Shown in pieces: positions 8,579 through 17,341 of a stretch of DNA of 64,000 nucleotides; the first letter of the stretch is position 1, and each line of letters opens with the position of its first letter. Both the position numbers and the translations under genes were made by a program. This DNA is from Mesoflavibacter sp037029465 (GTDB lineage Bacteria > Bacteroidota > Bacteroidia > Flavobacteriales > Flavobacteriaceae). Below the pieces are notes generated by a model, which was given only the letters and a program-made list of their open reading frames with translations, did not search any database and had not been told where the DNA came from. The stretch lies in the NCBI RefSeq assembly GCF_037029465.1, contig NZ_JAYMEM010000009.1, positions 339,420 through 403,419 on the forward strand, read 5' to 3'.

Positions 8579-9874
8579 ATGAAACAGGTGATTCACCGTA
8601 AGTTAGGCAGTAACTTCCTTCGTTTAAGCTTAATTTTTTTACTAACTTTCTCTACCTCACTTTTCGCCCAAGATGGCGATCCTGTAGCAGGAAAATCTTT
8701 GTTTAATGCAAATTGTGCTGCTTGTCATAAGCTAGATAAGAAAATGACAGGTCCTGCGCTTCGTAATGTAGAGCAACGTCTATCTGACGATGAAGGCTTA
8801 GATAGAGAATGGTTATACGCATGGATTAAAAACAGTCCGTCAATGATTAAGTCGGGTGATGCGTATGCAAACAAAATCTATGAAGAATATGGTGGTGCAG
8901 CAATGACACCATTTCCTCAATTATCAAATGCAGATATAGATAACATCTTAGCTTACACAGCTACAGAAGCAGCTCCTCCACCAGCTCCAACTCCTGGAAC
9001 TGAGACAGGAACAGCTCAAGCTGAAGGTGGTATTTCAAACGATATCATTTTAGGTGCTTTAGGAGTGTTATTTGCATTATTAGCAATTGCGCTATTTTTA
9101 GTAAACAAAACATTACGTCGTTTTGCTGAGGCTAAAGGTGTTGACTTAGAGTCTACAAAACGTACGCCAATCTGGAAAGCATTTATACAAAACCAATTTT
9201 TAGTATTAGTAACTGCAATTGTATTATTATTAGCTTCTGCATATTTTGTTTATGGTTTCTTTATGCAAGTAGGTGTTAATCAAGGTTACGAGCCAGTACA
9301 GCCAATTCATTATTCTCACCGTATTCACGCTGGAGATAATGGTATAGACTGTAAATACTGTCACTCTTCTGCAAGAGTTAGTAAAACTTCAGGTATTCCT
9401 TCATTAAACGTTTGTATGAATTGTCACAAATCAATCTATGAAGTAGCTCCAGAAACTCAACAAAAAGGTTTAGCTGAATACGGAGTTGATTATAACGCTG
9501 AAATTAAAAAGCTTTACGCTGCTGTTGGTTGGGATGATGCTAATCAAAAATATACAGGTGAAACGTCTCCAGTTAAATGGATAAGAATACACAACTTGCC
9601 AGACTTTGCATACTTTAACCACTCGCAACACGTAACAGTTGCAGGTATAGAGTGTCAAACATGTCATGGTCCTGTTGAAGAAATGGAAATCATGAGTCAG
9701 CACGCGCCATTAACTATGGGATGGTGTATTAACTGTCACAGAGAGACCAATGTAAAAGTTAAAGACAATGCTTATTACACTAAAATCCACGAGCAATTAT
9801 CTAAAAAGTACGGTGTAGAAAACCTTACAGCAGCTCAAATGGGTGGATTAGAATGTGGTAAATGTCACTATTAA
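8579..9874 (+). CDS. actA: Alternative Complex III subunit A, multihaem cytochrome c (monohaem-pentahaem fusion)
   Basis: ActA passes electrons in the periplasmic arm of Alternative Complex III, a quinol:cytochrome c/oxidase oxidoreductase. Six CxxCH haem sites are visible: CAACH (about residue 46), then after a transmembrane helix near 155-175 and another near 200-222 CKYCH, CMNCH, CQTCH, CINCH and CGKCH (about 259-428). So a class I cytochrome c is fused to the usual pentahaem domain. An upstream in-frame ATG at 8534 exists. I prefer 8579 because it gives a normal signal peptide (ending FSTSLFAQ) and because the 19 bases before and through it nearly copy the actB start region. First gene of the operon. 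Confidence 0.92.
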   Translation: MKQVIHRKLGSNFLRLSLIFLLTFSTSLFAQDGDPVAGKSLFNANCAACHKLDKKMTGPALRNVEQRLSDDEGLDREWLYAWIKNSPSMIKSGDAYANKIYEEYGGAAMTPFPQLSNADIDNILAYTATEAAPPPAPTPGTETGTAQAEGGISNDIILGALGVLFALLAIALFLVNKTLRRFAEAKGVDLESTKRTPIWKAFIQNQFLVLVTAIVLLLASAYFVYGFFMQVGVNQGYEPVQPIHYSHRIHAGDNGIDCKYCHSSARVSKTSGIPSLNVCMNCHKSIYEVAPETQQKGLAEYGVDYNAEIKKLYAAVGWDDANQKYTGETSPVKWIRIHNLPDFAYFNHSQHVTVAGIECQTCHGPVEEMEIMSQHAPLTMGWCINCHRETNVKVKDNAYYTKIHEQLSKKYGVENLTAAQMGGLECGKCHY

Positions 9875-9906
9875 TTATTAATAAGAAATAAATTCAATTA
9901 TATAAT

Positions 9907-12900
9907 ATGTCATCAAACAAGAAATACTGGAAAAGTGTTGAGGAGCTAAATGAGAATAGCTCTATTGTTGAGACGCTAAAACAAAACGAATTTGTTCAAG
10001 AAATTCCAACTGACGAGTTTTTAGGAGATAAAGATAAGTTAGAGAGTTCTTCAACAACACGTCGTGATTTCTTAAAGTATGTTGGTTTTAGTACAGCTGC
10101 AGCTTCATTAGCGGCTTGCGAAGGACCAGTTGTAAAATCAATTCCTTACGTAGTTCAGCCAGAAAGAATTGTTCCTGGTGTAGCTAACTATTATGCTACT
10201 GTAATTGCAAATGGTTTTGATTATGCTAGTGTTTTAGTAAAAACTCGTGAAGGTCGTCCAATTAAAATTGAAAATAACACTTTAGCACCAACTCATGGTA
10301 GTGCTAATGCAAGAGTTAATGCTTCAGTTTTAGATTTGTATGACAGTTTAAGACTTCAAGGACCAAAAAAAGGAGGTAATGATATCTCTTGGTCTGATTT
10401 TGATGCTGAAACCACAAAAAAATTAAACGATATTAAAGCGTCAGGAAAGCAAATTGCTTTATTGACACAAACATATGCAAGTCCATCTACCAATAAATTA
10501 GTAGCTGAGTTTACTGAAGCTTACGGTAATGTAAACCATGTGGTTTATGATGCTGTTTCAGAATCTGCTGCTTTAGACGCGTTCCAAGCTAAATACGGAG
10601 AACGTGGTTTAGCAAGTTACGACTTTGCTAAAGCAATGACAATAGTTTCTGTTGGTGCAGATTTCTTAGGAGATTGGCAAGGTGGAGGATTTGATGCTGG
10701 ATATGCACAAGGACGTATACCAAAAGATGGTAAAATGTCTCGTCATATTCAATTTGAATCTAATATGTCTTTATCAGGTGCAAACGCAGATAAGCGTGTT
10801 CCTGTAACACCAACTAACCAAAAATTAGTGTTAGCTCAATTACATAGTTTAATTGTTGGTGGATCTGTAAATGCTAATGCATTACCAGCTAATGTTAAAG
10901 AAGCAGTTCAAAAAGCAGCTTCAGAATTAAAAAGAGCAGGAAGCAATGGTGTGTTAGTTTCAGGTATTCAAGATGTAAACGCACAAACAGTTGTTTTAGA
11001 AATTAACGAAGCTTTAAATAGTAAAGCATTTGATACTAAAACACCTATAAAAACACGTCAAGGTAACGTAAAAGCTGTTCAAACTTTAATTTCAGATATG
11101 AAAGCTGGTAAAGTTGGAGCGGTAATTATGAGTGGTGTAAACCCAATGTATACTTTACCAAACGCTAAAGATTTTGCTGAGGCAATCAAGAAAACAGACC
11201 TTTCTGTTTACTTTACAATGAAAGAAGATGAAACGGCATCTGTTTCAGAGTACGTTGCTGCAGCACCACATTACTTAGAATCTTGGGGAGACGTAGAATT
11301 CAAAAAAGGTCACTATGGTTTAATGCAACCAACAATTCGTCCTTTATTTGATACAAGACAATTTCAAGAAGCATTATTAAAGTGGAACGGAAACGATTCT
11401 TCTTTAAATGAATATATTAAAACAACATGGAATGCAGATGTACTTAACGGAAGTTCATTCAACAAAGCATTACATGATGGAATATTTGTAGGAACGACAA
11501 CTAGCGCAGCTGAAGCAGTAGAAACTGAAGAAGTTGAGCAAGATGAAACACCTGCAAGTAACGCTGCAAGAACGTTAGCGTCTTCAGCTAAATCAAACGG
11601 AACTGAATTAGTACTTTATACTAAAACAGGTATGGGAGATGGACAACAAGCAAATAACCCTTGGTTACAAGAGTTTCCAGATCCAATCTCAAGAGCATCT
11701 TGGGATAACTATTTAACAGTTTCAAAAGCAGATGCTGAAGCTTGGGGATTAGTAAATGAGCATGAAGCTACAGGAGCTTTAAATGGTAGTTATGCTACTG
11801 TAAAAGCTAATGGAGTAAGTGTTACGGTTCCTGTTATTATTCAGCCAGGTCAAGCAAAAGGATCTGTTGGTTTATCTTTTGGATACGGTCGTTCGGCTGG
11901 ATTAAAAGAAGAAATGCAAACAGGTGTTAATGCTTATCCTTTATACAAAGACTTTGACAATGTACAATCTGTAACAGTAGAAAAAGCTACTGGTATGCAT
12001 GAGTTTGCTTGTGTACAATTACAAAACACTTTAATGGGTCGTGGAGATATTGTTAGAGAAACAACTTTAGAAGTATTCAATACTAAAGATAAACATTATT
12101 GGAACCCAATTCCAGAAGTATCATTAAACCATGAAGAAACTCCGGTAACTTCACCAGAAGTAGATTTATGGGATGAATTTGATAGATCAATAGGACATCA
12201 TTTTAACTTATCTATAGACTTAAACGCTTGTACAGGATGTGGAGCTTGTGTTATAGCTTGTCATGCAGAAAACAACGTGCCAGTTGTAGGTAAAGAAGAA
12301 ATGAGACGTAGCCGTGATATGCACTGGTTACGTATTGATAGATACTATTCTTCTGAAGAAACTTTTGCTGCTGATGATGAGAAGAAAGAAGGTTTCTCTG
12401 GATTATTTGGAGATAATGGGTCATTAGGTGGATTTGGAGAATTAGAACATCCAGCAGATAATCCGCAAGTGGCTTTCCAACCAGTAATGTGTCAACATTG
12501 TAATCATGCACCTTGTGAAACTGTTTGTCCAGTTGCTGCAACAGCACACGGTAGACAAGGTCAAAACCATATGGCATATAACCGTTGCGTAGGTACAAGA
12601 TACTGCGCAAACAACTGTCCATATAAAGTACGTCGTTTCAACTGGTTCTTATACAATGGTAATGACGAGTTTGATTACCACATGAACAACGATTTAGGTC
12701 GTATGGTAGTTAATCCAGATGTAACTGTACGTTCTCGTGGTGTTATGGAAAAATGTTCTATGTGTATCCAAATGACACAGAAGACAATTCTTGATGCTAA
12801 ACGTGATGGACGCGAGATTAAGGATGGTGAATTCCAAACAGCATGTTCTGCAGCTTGTAGTAGTGGAGCAATGATTTTTGGAGATATCAATGATAAAGAA

Positions 12901-13014
12901 AGTAAAGTTGCAAAACTTACAGAAGATAACAGAATGTATCACTTACTAGAGCACGTAGGTACTAAACCAAATGTGATGTACCATACTAAAGTAAGAAATA
13001 CAAAAGAATCATAA
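9907..13014 (+). CDS. actB: Alternative Complex III iron-sulfur subunit B
   Basis: The 1035-residue subunit combines a molybdopterin-oxidoreductase-like domain (about 80-740), which in ActB proteins lacks the cofactor, with a ferredoxin-like domain holding four Fe-S clusters. Cysteine groups are CTGCGACVIAC (about 776), CQHCNHAPCETVCP, RCVGTRYCANNCPYK and CSMC plus CSAAC. A twin-arginine-type motif RRDFLKYVGF occurs near residue 49, followed by a short hydrophobic stretch ending at a cysteine, suggesting Tat export and perhaps lipid attachment. A charged ~48-residue extension precedes it. It receives electrons from the ActC/ActF quinol sites and passes them to the ActA haems. The ATG is preceded by an AT-rich leader shared with actA. 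Confidence 0.95.
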   Translation: MSSNKKYWKSVEELNENSSIVETLKQNEFVQEIPTDEFLGDKDKLESSSTTRRDFLKYVGFSTAAASLAACEGPVVKSIPYVVQPERIVPGVANYYATVIANGFDYASVLVKTREGRPIKIENNTLAPTHGSANARVNASVLDLYDSLRLQGPKKGGNDISWSDFDAETTKKLNDIKASGKQIALLTQTYASPSTNKLVAEFTEAYGNVNHVVYDAVSESAALDAFQAKYGERGLASYDFAKAMTIVSVGADFLGDWQGGGFDAGYAQGRIPKDGKMSRHIQFESNMSLSGANADKRVPVTPTNQKLVLAQLHSLIVGGSVNANALPANVKEAVQKAASELKRAGSNGVLVSGIQDVNAQTVVLEINEALNSKAFDTKTPIKTRQGNVKAVQTLISDMKAGKVGAVIMSGVNPMYTLPNAKDFAEAIKKTDLSVYFTMKEDETASVSEYVAAAPHYLESWGDVEFKKGHYGLMQPTIRPLFDTRQFQEALLKWNGNDSSLNEYIKTTWNADVLNGSSFNKALHDGIFVGTTTSAAEAVETEEVEQDETPASNAARTLASSAKSNGTELVLYTKTGMGDGQQANNPWLQEFPDPISRASWDNYLTVSKADAEAWGLVNEHEATGALNGSYATVKANGVSVTVPVIIQPGQAKGSVGLSFGYGRSAGLKEEMQTGVNAYPLYKDFDNVQSVTVEKATGMHEFACVQLQNTLMGRGDIVRETTLEVFNTKDKHYWNPIPEVSLNHEETPVTSPEVDLWDEFDRSIGHHFNLSIDLNACTGCGACVIACHAENNVPVVGKEEMRRSRDMHWLRIDRYYSSEETFAADDEKKEGFSGLFGDNGSLGGFGELEHPADNPQVAFQPVMCQHCNHAPCETVCPVAATAHGRQGQNHMAYNRCVGTRYCANNCPYKVRRFNWFLYNGNDEFDYHMNNDLGRMVVNPDVTVRSRGVMEKCSMCIQMTQKTILDAKRDGREIKDGEFQTACSAACSSGAMIFGDINDKESKVAKLTEDNRMYHLLEHVGTKPNVMYHTKVRNTKES

Positions 13015-13043
13015 ATTAACTAAGAAATACTTATATAAGGATT

Positions 13044-14795
13044 ATGGCGTCTCATTACGAAGCACCTATTAGAAGACCTCTAGTTACTGGCGAGAAATCG
13101 TACCACGATGTAACAGTAGATATCGCTGCTCCTGTAGAAGGTAAAGCAAATAAACAATGGTGGATTGTATTTTCAATTGCTCTTGTTGCTTTTCTTTGGG
13201 GTATAGGTTGTATTATTTATACCGTTTCAACGGGAATCGGTACATGGGGATTAAACAGAACAGTAAACTGGGCTTGGGATATTACTAACTTCGTTTGGTG
13301 GGTTGGTATTGGTCACGCAGGAACACTGATTTCAGCAGTACTTTTATTATTCCGTCAAAAATGGAGAATGGCAATTAACCGTTCTGCAGAAGCAATGACA
13401 ATTTTCTCTGTTGTTCAAGCAGGTTTATTCCCGATTATTCACATGGGTCGTCCATGGTTAGCGTATTGGGTATTACCAATTCCAAACCAATTTGGATCGT
13501 TATGGGTTAACTTTAACTCGCCATTACTTTGGGACGTATTTGCAATTTCTACTTATTTATCGGTATCACTTGTATTCTGGTGGACTGGTTTATTACCTGA
13601 CTTTGCAATGTTACGTGATAGAGCAATTAAACCATTTCAAAAGAAAATATATAGTTTATTAAGTTTTGGTTGGACAGGTCGTGCAAAAGACTGGCAACGT
13701 TTTGAAGAAGTATCTTTAGTACTTGCAGGTTTAGCAACGCCATTAGTACTTTCGGTACACACCATTGTATCGTTTGACTTCGCAACGTCTGTTATACCAG
13801 GATGGCATACAACAATCTTCCCACCATACTTCGTTGCTGGAGCAATTTTCTCTGGTTTCGCAATGGTAAATACACTTCTTATCATTATGAGAAAAGTGTG
13901 TAATATGGAAGATTACATTACAGTACAACACATCGAGTTAATGAACATCGTAATCATGATTACTGGTTCTATCGTAGGTGTGGCATATATTACTGAGCTT
14001 TTCGTAGCTTGGTATTCAGGAGTTGAGTTTGAACAATATGCATTCTTAAACAGAGCAACAGGACCTTACGCATGGGCATACTGGATGATGATGTCTTGTA
14101 ACGTATTCTCTCCACAGTTTATGTGGTTTAAAAAGTTACGTACAAGTATCATGTTCTCATTCTTTATTTCTATTGTAGTAAATATAGGTATGTGGTTTGA
14201 GCGTTTTGTAATTATCGTTACATCATTACACCGTGATTACTTACCATCTTCTTGGACAATGTTCTCTCCAACGTTTGTAGATATAGGTATTTTTGTAGGT
14301 ACAATAGGATTCTTCTTTGTATTATTCTTATTATACTCTCGTACGTTCCCTGTAATAGCACAAGCAGAGGTTAAAACAATCTTGAAATCTTCAGGACAAC
14401 GCTATAAAAACATAAGAGAAAGAGGTGACAGTTTAGTAGGAACAGGCGCAGACAAAAGAACTTCTGTTTATAATAAAGTAGAAGCACCTAAAGTAGAGGC
14501 AGCTCCAACAACAGAAGCATTACCAAAACCTGAAAACACTGAAAAAGTAAGTAATTTACTTTCAGGAATAGGAACCTTTGACCCAGCAACACAAACTGCT
14601 GATGATTTAAAGAAAATCAATGGTATTGGCCCTAAAATGGAAGAAGTACTTAACAGTATAGGTATTTATACTTACCTTCAAGTAAGTAAGATGACAAAGA
14701 AAGAATACGACTTGTTAGACGAAATTACAGGTTCTTTCCCAGGAAGAGCAGAACGTGATGATTGGTCAGGACAAGCTAAAAATTTAATAAACTAA
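13044..14795 (+). CDS. actC: Alternative Complex III subunit C (NrfD-like) with C-terminal helix-hairpin-helix domain
   Basis: The 583-residue protein has an NrfD/PsrC-type membrane domain of about ten helices (residues about 30-435, with GIGHAGTLISAVLLLFRQ and HMGRPW), which binds quinol in the membrane. It is longer than the usual ActC of about 450-480 residues: a low-complexity linker (about 455-518, rich in E, A, P, T) leads to a compact C-terminal domain DDLKKINGIGPKMEEVLNSI through KKEYDLLDEI, a helix-hairpin-helix of the type annotated as 5' nuclease-like. The same domain type is found fused to other respiratory and ribosomal proteins, where it is thought to be structural. It lies 29 bases after actB. 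Confidence 0.92.
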   Translation: MASHYEAPIRRPLVTGEKSYHDVTVDIAAPVEGKANKQWWIVFSIALVAFLWGIGCIIYTVSTGIGTWGLNRTVNWAWDITNFVWWVGIGHAGTLISAVLLLFRQKWRMAINRSAEAMTIFSVVQAGLFPIIHMGRPWLAYWVLPIPNQFGSLWVNFNSPLLWDVFAISTYLSVSLVFWWTGLLPDFAMLRDRAIKPFQKKIYSLLSFGWTGRAKDWQRFEEVSLVLAGLATPLVLSVHTIVSFDFATSVIPGWHTTIFPPYFVAGAIFSGFAMVNTLLIIMRKVCNMEDYITVQHIELMNIVIMITGSIVGVAYITELFVAWYSGVEFEQYAFLNRATGPYAWAYWMMMSCNVFSPQFMWFKKLRTSIMFSFFISIVVNIGMWFERFVIIVTSLHRDYLPSSWTMFSPTFVDIGIFVGTIGFFFVLFLLYSRTFPVIAQAEVKTILKSSGQRYKNIRERGDSLVGTGADKRTSVYNKVEAPKVEAAPTTEALPKPENTEKVSNLLSGIGTFDPATQTADDLKKINGIGPKMEEVLNSIGIYTYLQVSKMTKKEYDLLDEITGSFPGRAERDDWSGQAKNLIN

Positions 14796-14804
14796 AAGTA
14801 GCAT

Positions 14805-15335
14805 ATGGAAGCTTCAAAAGTAATTCACGCTATTTATAACGACGATGATGTTTTAATGAACGCAGTAAAAAAAGTTAAAGCTGCAAAACATCATATAGAA
14901 GAAATTTACACACCTTTTCCAGTACACGGACTAGATAAGGCAATGGGATTAGCACCAACACGTATAGCAATAACAGCTTTTTTATACGGTTGTGTAGGTT
15001 TAACAGTTGCAGTTTTAATGATGAATTTTATCATGATTGAAGACTGGCCTCAAGACATTGGAGGTAAGCCAAGTTTTAGCTACTTAGAAAACATGCCAGC
15101 ATTTGTACCAATTATGTTTGAGCTTACTGTATTTTTTGCAGCTCACTTAATGGTAATTACATTCTATTTAAGAAGTAGAATGTGGCCTTTCAAAAAAGCT
15201 GAAAATCCAGATCCTAGAACTACAGATGACCATTTCTTAATGGAAATTCCTGTTAGTGGAAACGAAAACGAATTACACAACTTGTTAGTAGAAACTGGTG
15301 CAGTAGAAATTAACATAGTAGATAAAGCGCATTAA
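14805..15335 (+). CDS. actD: Alternative Complex III subunit D (DUF3341)
   Basis: The 176-residue protein starts with a soluble ferredoxin-like or ACT-like segment (residues 1-55, KVIHAIYNDDDVLMNAVKKV, IEEIYTPFPVHGLDKAMGL), then two membrane helices (about 58-80 and 100-124). This is the DUF3341 layout of ActD, a membrane scaffold subunit of the complex facing the cytoplasm with its N-terminal part. It sits nine bases after actC and nine before actE, so the three are translated as a block. Confidence 0.92.
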   Translation: MEASKVIHAIYNDDDVLMNAVKKVKAAKHHIEEIYTPFPVHGLDKAMGLAPTRIAITAFLYGCVGLTVAVLMMNFIMIEDWPQDIGGKPSFSYLENMPAFVPIMFELTVFFAAHLMVITFYLRSRMWPFKKAENPDPRTTDDHFLMEIPVSGNENELHNLLVETGAVEINIVDKAH

Positions 15336-15344
15336 TTAGATACA

Positions 15345-15902
15345 ATGAAACATTTAATTAAAATAACAATAGTAGCCTTAATTACAGTATCGTTTACGTC
15401 TTGTAATAAAAGGACAAGACCTAATTACGAATACATGCCAAACATGTACGAATCTGTTGCTTATGAGGCTTATCAAGAATCTGATGCTTTTGCAAATGGT
15501 GTAGAAGCACAATTGCCTGTTGAAGGAACAATCTCAAGAGGATATATGCCTTTTGATTATGCAGGAGACACTGATGGATACAATTTAGCTAAAGCTGAAT
15601 TAACAAGTCCATTAGATTCTACTCAAGTTGATTTAAATAGAGGTAAAGAACTTTACAATATTTATTGTGGTATTTGTCACGGTAATAAAGGTGCAGGACA
15701 AGGACAATTAGTAAAGAGAGAAAAAATACTTGGAGTTCCTAGTTATGCAGATGCAGGAAGAGCTATCAACGAAGGAAGTATTTACCACGTTATTTACTAC
15801 GGAAAAAACGCAATGGGTAGCTATGCTAACCAATTAAGAGAAGAAGAGCGTTGGCAAGTAGTTGCTTATGTGTTAAGCTTAAAAGCAGATTTAGAAAAAT
15901 AA
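15345..15902 (+). CDS. actE: Alternative Complex III monohaem cytochrome c subunit E (lipoprotein)
   Basis: The 185-residue protein begins MKHLIKITIVALITVSFTSC, a type II signal peptide with the cysteine of SFTSC as lipid-attachment site. The C-terminal cytochrome c domain (about 98-185) has the haem site CGICHGNKGAG and a later methionine (KNAMGSY) fit for axial ligation. A flexible N-terminal half precedes it. ActE is the periplasmic exit cytochrome that could hand electrons to the neighbouring CuA-containing oxidase subunit. Neighbours fix the assignment. Confidence 0.92.
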   Translation: MKHLIKITIVALITVSFTSCNKRTRPNYEYMPNMYESVAYEAYQESDAFANGVEAQLPVEGTISRGYMPFDYAGDTDGYNLAKAELTSPLDSTQVDLNRGKELYNIYCGICHGNKGAGQGQLVKREKILGVPSYADAGRAINEGSIYHVIYYGKNAMGSYANQLREEERWQVVAYVLSLKADLEK

Positions 15903-15928
15903 GATTTAGATAAAGTTTATATATAGAT

Positions 15929-17311
15929 ATGTACACATTTTCAAATAGACTAAAGATTTTTGCAGTTGTCTTAATTATATTAGGAGCAATTGGTGTAATT
16001 GCAGGTTTTTCAAATGCACACCATTATGATACTGTGGAAAGTGTAAAAGAATTACTTGCTGAAGAAGCAAGTCATGGTGGTCATGGTGCAGAAGCTTCTC
16101 ATGAAGCAGTATCACATGATTCACATTCTGAAGAAGCTACACATCATGAGGCAACAACAAGTTCTCACTCAGAAGAAGATGCTCACCATGGTGATGCACA
16201 CGCAGAACATGTAATGCACCAAATACATAACAGACCATGGTCAGCATTATATGTGGCTGCATTTTTCTTTATGATGATAGCATTAGGTGTATTAGCCTTT
16301 TATGCTATCCAGTTTGCAGCTCAAGCGGGTTGGTCTCCATTATTATTTAGAGTCATGGAAGGTATTACTTATTACCTTTTACCAGGAGCAATAATTGTTG
16401 TTGCAATTGCAATGCTAGCTGGAGATCATATTTTTGTTTGGATGAATCCTGATATGGTAAATCCAGAAAGCGAACACTTTGATAAATTAGTAGCAGGAAA
16501 ATCAGGTTGGTTAAATTCTACAGGTTTCTTAATAAGAGCAATCATTTTTATAGCAGGATGGAGCTTATATCGTTTCTTTGCACGTAAATTTTCATTAGCT
16601 CAAGATGAAGCTGCTGCAGGAGATAACAGTAACTTTAAAAAGTCTTTCCGTATAGCAGCAGGGTTTTTAGTATTCTTTATCTATACTGAGTCTATGATGT
16701 CTTGGGATTGGATTATGAGTGTTGATCCTCATTGGTTCTCTACATTATTTGGATGGTACGTATTTGCAAGTATGTTTGTAAGTGGTATTACTGTAATAGC
16801 ATTAATCACAATTTACTTAAAATCTAAAGGGTTATTACCACAAGTTAATGATAGTCATATTCATGACTTAGCAAAGTTCATGTTTGGTATCAGTATTTTC
16901 TGGACTTACTTATGGTTCTCTCAATTTATGTTAATCTGGTACTCAAACATTCCAGAAGAGGTAACATACTTTGTAACTAGAATAGAAGATTATAAATTAC
17001 CATTCTTTGGTATGGTAGCAATGAACTTTATTTTCCCATTATTATTATTAATGAACAGCGATTACAAACGTATTCCTTGGTTTGTAGTAATGGCAGGAGT
17101 AGTAATATTAGCAGGTCACTATCTAGATATATTCAATATGATTATGCCTGCAACAGTAGGAGATAGATGGTTTATTGGTGTACCAGAAATTGGATCAATA
17201 TTATTATTTGCTGGATTATTCTTATTGATAGTATTCTATGCAATATCAAAAGCACCTTTAACAGCAAAAGGAAATCCTTTTGTAAAAGAAAGTGAACATT
17301 TCCATTATTAA
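15929..17311 (+). CDS. actF: Alternative Complex III quinone-binding subunit F with histidine-rich insert
   Basis: The 460-residue integral membrane protein has about ten helices and is the second NrfD-like quinol-binding subunit. A first helix (about 7-27) is followed by a soluble histidine-rich stretch (about 45-100) with 14 histidines in roughly 52 residues, such as SHGGHG, THHE and AHHGDAHAEH, before the second helix begins at RPWSALYVAAFFF. The remainder is typical, ending NPFVKESEHFHY. The His-rich loop would lie on one side of the membrane and could bind metal; this is inference. The start is preceded by an AT-rich stretch containing TATATAGAT. Confidence 0.93.
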   Translation: MYTFSNRLKIFAVVLIILGAIGVIAGFSNAHHYDTVESVKELLAEEASHGGHGAEASHEAVSHDSHSEEATHHEATTSSHSEEDAHHGDAHAEHVMHQIHNRPWSALYVAAFFFMMIALGVLAFYAIQFAAQAGWSPLLFRVMEGITYYLLPGAIIVVAIAMLAGDHIFVWMNPDMVNPESEHFDKLVAGKSGWLNSTGFLIRAIIFIAGWSLYRFFARKFSLAQDEAAAGDNSNFKKSFRIAAGFLVFFIYTESMMSWDWIMSVDPHWFSTLFGWYVFASMFVSGITVIALITIYLKSKGLLPQVNDSHIHDLAKFMFGISIFWTYLWFSQFMLIWYSNIPEEVTYFVTRIEDYKLPFFGMVAMNFIFPLLLLMNSDYKRIPWFVVMAGVVILAGHYLDIFNMIMPATVGDRWFIGVPEIGSILLFAGLFLLIVFYAISKAPLTAKGNPFVKESEHFHY

Positions 17312-17341
17312 TAAAAAAATAAATTAAGAAGAACGACAACA

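Noticed and set aside
12251..12622. 123-codon minus-strand frame inside actB
   Set aside because: It runs opposite to the Fe-S cluster region of actB and has biased, low-information composition.
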